Assembly (NCBI GenBank): GCA_013153295.1
Contig: JAADEV010000005.1
Coordinates: 1-8,705 of the forward strand
From: Aquificota bacterium
Lineage (GTDB): Bacteria; Aquificota; Aquificia; Aquificales; Hydrogenothermaceae
Length of the DNA: 8,705 bases
Reading direction: 5' to 3'
Under the pieces are notes generated by a model. That model made no database searches. It was not told where the DNA came from and saw only the letters and a program-made list of their open reading frames with translations. Of the stretch, positions 5,936 to 8,705 are shown in pieces (the first letter of the stretch is position 1; every line of letters begins with the position of its first letter). A program made the translations under genes and the position numbers.

Positions 5936-7727
5936 GTTTCTTTTAGCGGTCTTTTTTATAGGGCTTGTTGCACTGGTAGGTAGGCTTGCATACCTACAGA
6001 TAGTTAAGGGGGATTACTACTACAAGATTTCAGAGAAAAACCACCTTCGGATTATTGTTACAAACCCAGCAAGGGGAAAGATTTACGACAGAAACGGTAT
6101 ACTCCTTGCTTATGATGAGCCTACCTTCCAGCTTTACACATACCCCTATTTGGTAAAAAGGGGTAGAACTGTAAAAGAAAGGATGGAAAGTTTATACACC
6201 CTTGAAAAAAGGTTAGATGAGATACTTGGTATAAAGTTAGACCCAAAGGTAAGGGACAGGTTAATAAGGGGCTACTCAACAAAGGTAATACTGAAAAAAA
6301 GGCTTACAGATATACAGGTTAGGAAGTTTTACAATAACTGGCAGAAGTTTGACGGTGTGTTTTTAGAGGTTGTCCCAAGGAGGGTTTATACCGAGTATGC
6401 CCGTTATATGCCCCACGTCCTCGGTTATGTAGGCTATCCCTCAAAGGAAGAGCTTAGGAACAACCCTGACCTTTCCCCTGATATGCTTATAGGTAAAAGT
6501 GGTGTTGAAAAGATGTTTGATAAGTATCTAAGGGGGGAACACGGGATAAAAACAGCCACAGTGGACGCAAGGGGTAGGATAGTTGAGATACTTATGGAAA
6601 AGCAACCGAAAAGGGGTAGTGATATATACCTTACGATAGATGCCAGACTTCAAAAAATCGCCTATGAATCCTTTGCCCAGTCTGGACAGAAATCTGGGGC
6701 TGTTATAATGGTAGACCCGAAAAACTACGATATTCTGGTTTTACTTAGCTACCCAATATACGACATTCAGAAGTTTTCAGATGGACTGTCTAAAAAAGAA
6801 TGGATACAACTGGTAAACAACAAGTATAAACCCCTTTTTAACAAGGCTATATACGGGATATACCCCCCCGGTTCTATTTTTAAGATAATTGTTGGACTTG
6901 CCGCATTACAGGAAGGTGTTATTACCCCATACCAAAAGATACTTTCAGGGGCAGAAATAGCAATAGGCAGATGGGTGTATAGGAACTGGGACCCCTCAGG
7001 TTGCGGAAGGATAAATGTTATGCAGGCTTTAGAGGTGTCCTGTGATACATTCTTTTATCAGGTTGGTATAGAGCTTGGGGCAGAAAGGATAAGCTACTAC
7101 ACAAAGCTGTTTGGTATAGGTGAGAGGCTAAACCCAGATATAGAAAAAAGGAAATCCAGAGTGCCAACACCACAGTGGAAAGCCCACTACATAGGGGAGC
7201 CTTGGTATTTAGGGGACACAATTAACTACAGTATTGGACAGGGATTTTTAGCAATAACCCCCTTTGACAGCACAAAGCTACTTGTTCCTGTGTTAAACGG
7301 GGGCTTTGTTGTAAAACCCCGTCTACTGAAAGCCTACTTTGATATGGAAAAAAGGCGGTTTGTGGAAACAGAAGGGGAGGTTTTCAGAAAGTTAGATATA
7401 AACAGCTTTTACTACACAGTTATAAAAAAGGGTCTTTACAGGGTTGTGTATGGGGCAAGGGGAACTGCAAAACTACTTGCCACAGCCCCAATAAAAAACG
7501 CAGGAAAAACAGGAACGGCACAGGTGTTTAGACACAAAAAGCGTAAGGTAAAGATAGACAAATGGGAGCTTCAGAACCACGCTTGGTTTGTTGATTTCTT
7601 CCCTTACAAAAAACCTAAGTATGTCCTTTCTGTATTTGTTGAACACGGTATAGGAGGTAGTAAAACGGCAGTGCCTATAACTAAAGCTATTATTGAAAAA
7701 ATGTTCCAGCAGGGAATAGTAAAATGA
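5916..7727 (+). CDS. mrdA: Penicillin-binding protein 2 (elongation-specific transpeptidase)
   Basis: PBP2 cross-links new peptidoglycan in the lateral wall and acts as partner of the RodA polymerase. The 603 residues are slightly shorter than E. coli PBP2 (633). One N-terminal membrane anchor (about 8-29) is followed by the dimerisation or pedestal domain starting at NPARGKIYDRNG (50-61), which includes VVPRRVY and the IGKSGVEKMFDKYLRG block (192-207). The transpeptidase domain follows from about 235. Its three active-site motifs are intact: SxxK as Ser320-Ile-Phe-Lys323, the second motif as Ser375-Cys-Asp377 (SxD, common in PBP2), and KTGT at 531-534. No C-terminal PASTA domain is present, which favours the elongation type. 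The start overlaps mreD by 20 nt with no clear ribosome site, so coupling is likely. The stop shares ATGA with rodA. Confidence 0.96.
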   Translation: MNYGRVKFLLAVFFIGLVALVGRLAYLQIVKGDYYYKISEKNHLRIIVTNPARGKIYDRNGILLAYDEPTFQLYTYPYLVKRGRTVKERMESLYTLEKRLDEILGIKLDPKVRDRLIRGYSTKVILKKRLTDIQVRKFYNNWQKFDGVFLEVVPRRVYTEYARYMPHVLGYVGYPSKEELRNNPDLSPDMLIGKSGVEKMFDKYLRGEHGIKTATVDARGRIVEILMEKQPKRGSDIYLTIDARLQKIAYESFAQSGQKSGAVIMVDPKNYDILVLLSYPIYDIQKFSDGLSKKEWIQLVNNKYKPLFNKAIYGIYPPGSIFKIIVGLAALQEGVITPYQKILSGAEIAIGRWVYRNWDPSGCGRINVMQALEVSCDTFFYQVGIELGAERISYYTKLFGIGERLNPDIEKRKSRVPTPQWKAHYIGEPWYLGDTINYSIGQGFLAITPFDSTKLLVPVLNGGFVVKPRLLKAYFDMEKRRFVETEGEVFRKLDINSFYYTVIKKGLYRVVYGARGTAKLLATAPIKNAGKTGTAQVFRHKKRKVKIDKWELQNHAWFVDFFPYKKPKYVLSVFVEHGIGGSKTAVPITKAIIEKMFQQGIVK

Positions 7728-8705
7728 TAAAAAGGTTTTTACAAAGCTACGACTGGCTAATCATAGGGGCTACAATCTTTTTAATATTCTGGAGCGTCCT
7801 TAATATATACAGTGCCACCCTTTACGAAGGAACATCACACTTTAAGAAACAGGCATTTTTCGGGATTATAGGGATACTTATTATCTTTCTCCTGCCACTT
7901 ATAAACTACAAGAAACTGGTTAACCTTTCTGTTTTTATATACCTGATAGGGGTTGGCTTACTTGTGGCTGTAATGTTTATCGGGGCAACTAAAATGGGGG
8001 CAAAAAGATGGATAAACCTTGGTTTTTTCTCAATACAGCCCTCAGAGTTTATGAAGTTTGTAATGATACTTGTAAGTGCGTATATACTTGGGCAGAACAA
8101 GGAGAAAACAGACCTTAAAACAGTCCTTATACTGCTTATATTCACTGCAATACCATTTATACTGATAGTGAAACAGCCAGATTTAGGAACTGCAATAGCT
8201 ATGCTTATACCTGTGGCAGGGGCTATATTTGTGTCAGGTTTAGATAGGAAGATTATAATCGGGGCAACAGTAGGTTTTATAGCATCTTTACCACTTATAT
8301 GGCAACATTTAAAGGATTACCAGAAAGAGCGGATTATAGCCTTTTTAAACCCGGAGGCAGACCCTTTTAAAAGTGCATACCATATACTACAGTCAAAAAT
8401 TGCAGTTGGTTCAGGACAGCTTACAGGTAAAGGTTTTCTAAAAGGGACACAGTCTAAATTCCTTTTCCTCCCTGAACAGCATACAGACTTTATATTTGCC
8501 ACTATAGGTGAAGAGTGGGGATTTGTGGTATCGGCATTAATAGTATTTATATACTTTTTAATTGGGACGAGAATGATTTACTGGAGTTTTAAGGTAAGGG
8601 ATATAGAGGGCAAACTTATATGTGTGTCAGCGGCTACACTGATAATAACACAGGCATTTATAAACATTGCTATGAATATAGGCTTAGCCCCTGTAGTTGG
8701 AATAA
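7724..8705 (+). CDS. rodA: Rod shape-determining protein RodA (3' end beyond window)
   Basis: RodA is the SEDS-family peptidoglycan glycosyltransferase that polymerises lipid II in lateral wall growth, with PBP2 as its transpeptidase. The frame is open for 327 codons to the window edge; the family is about 370 residues, so the final ~45 are missing. Visible are a string of hydrophobic segments starting at about 12-30, the SEDS signature GAKRWINLGFFSIQPSEFMK (92-111), KQPDLGTA (150-157), and LPEQHTDFIFATIGEEWGF (249-267), in which Asp255 corresponds to the essential catalytic Asp (Asp262 of E. coli RodA). The HTDFIF and KRWINLG wording fits RodA better than FtsW, as does the adjacent PBP2 gene. 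The ATG lies in an ATGA overlap with the PBP2 stop and has AGGGA 8 nt upstream. Confidence 0.96.
   Translation, partial: MIKRFLQSYDWLIIGATIFLIFWSVLNIYSATLYEGTSHFKKQAFFGIIGILIIFLLPLINYKKLVNLSVFIYLIGVGLLVAVMFIGATKMGAKRWINLGFFSIQPSEFMKFVMILVSAYILGQNKEKTDLKTVLILLIFTAIPFILIVKQPDLGTAIAMLIPVAGAIFVSGLDRKIIIGATVGFIASLPLIWQHLKDYQKERIIAFLNPEADPFKSAYHILQSKIAVGSGQLTGKGFLKGTQSKFLFLPEQHTDFIFATIGEEWGFVVSALIVFIYFLIGTRMIYWSFKVRDIEGKLICVSAATLIITQAFINIAMNIGLAPVVGI

Noticed and set aside
6863..6869. C7 run just before the PBP2 active-site serine, considered as a slippage site
   Set aside because: The run encodes the conserved Pro-Pro of the YPPGS motif and the frame is intact; nothing points to programmed slippage.
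7038..7046. Second PBP2 active-site motif reads Ser-Cys-Asp rather than Ser-x-Asn
   Set aside because: SxD is a usual form in elongation-type PBP2, so it is not a lost active site.

Overview
The window is ordinary bacterial chromosome made of two divergent gene clusters, with almost no non-coding DNA apart from the intergenic region near position 4217-4333. Coding sequence is AT-rich. Arg codons are mostly AGG/AGA, Ile is often ATA, and proteins are Lys/Glu-rich with tight gene overlaps. With a family 4 (Fe-S) uracil-DNA glycosylase, this suggests a thermophile, most likely of the Aquificota (Hydrogenothermaceae-like). That placement is inference from style and gene content, not a database match.

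Minus-strand cluster (4216 down to 1, leaving the window at its left edge): a multidomain sensor/regulator (ribbon-helix-helix, PAS, degenerate GGDEF, degenerate EAL), then radA (recombination and repair ATPase), a family 4 uracil-DNA glycosylase, and pyrF (orotidine-5'-phosphate decarboxylase, truncated by the window edge). The first two junctions are 8-nt overlaps. The third is a 2-nt gap with the pyrF Shine-Dalgarno inside the glycosylase stop region. A plausible promoter with a short leader lies just upstream of the regulator, so the four genes look like one transcript.

Plus-strand cluster (4334 to the right edge): bioF (biotin synthesis), mreD, mrdA (PBP2) and rodA (truncated by the window edge). 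The gaps are 18 nt, a 20-nt overlap and a 4-nt ATGA overlap. MreD, PBP2 and RodA belong to the rod-shape elongasome: RodA polymerises glycan strands, PBP2 cross-links them and MreD is the membrane scaffold. No mreB or mreC lies between bioF and mreD.

The divergent intergenic region is very AT-rich. It holds overlapping -10-like hexamers for the two directions and an imperfect 10-bp inverted repeat around a smaller palindrome. Because the adjacent minus-strand gene appears to encode a DNA-binding domain, this is a natural place for an operator. The most unusual item in the window is that gene: a DNA-binding fold joined to PAS and to GGDEF and EAL domains that have both lost most catalytic residues. 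No mobile element, CRISPR array, RNA gene or clear terminator was seen.
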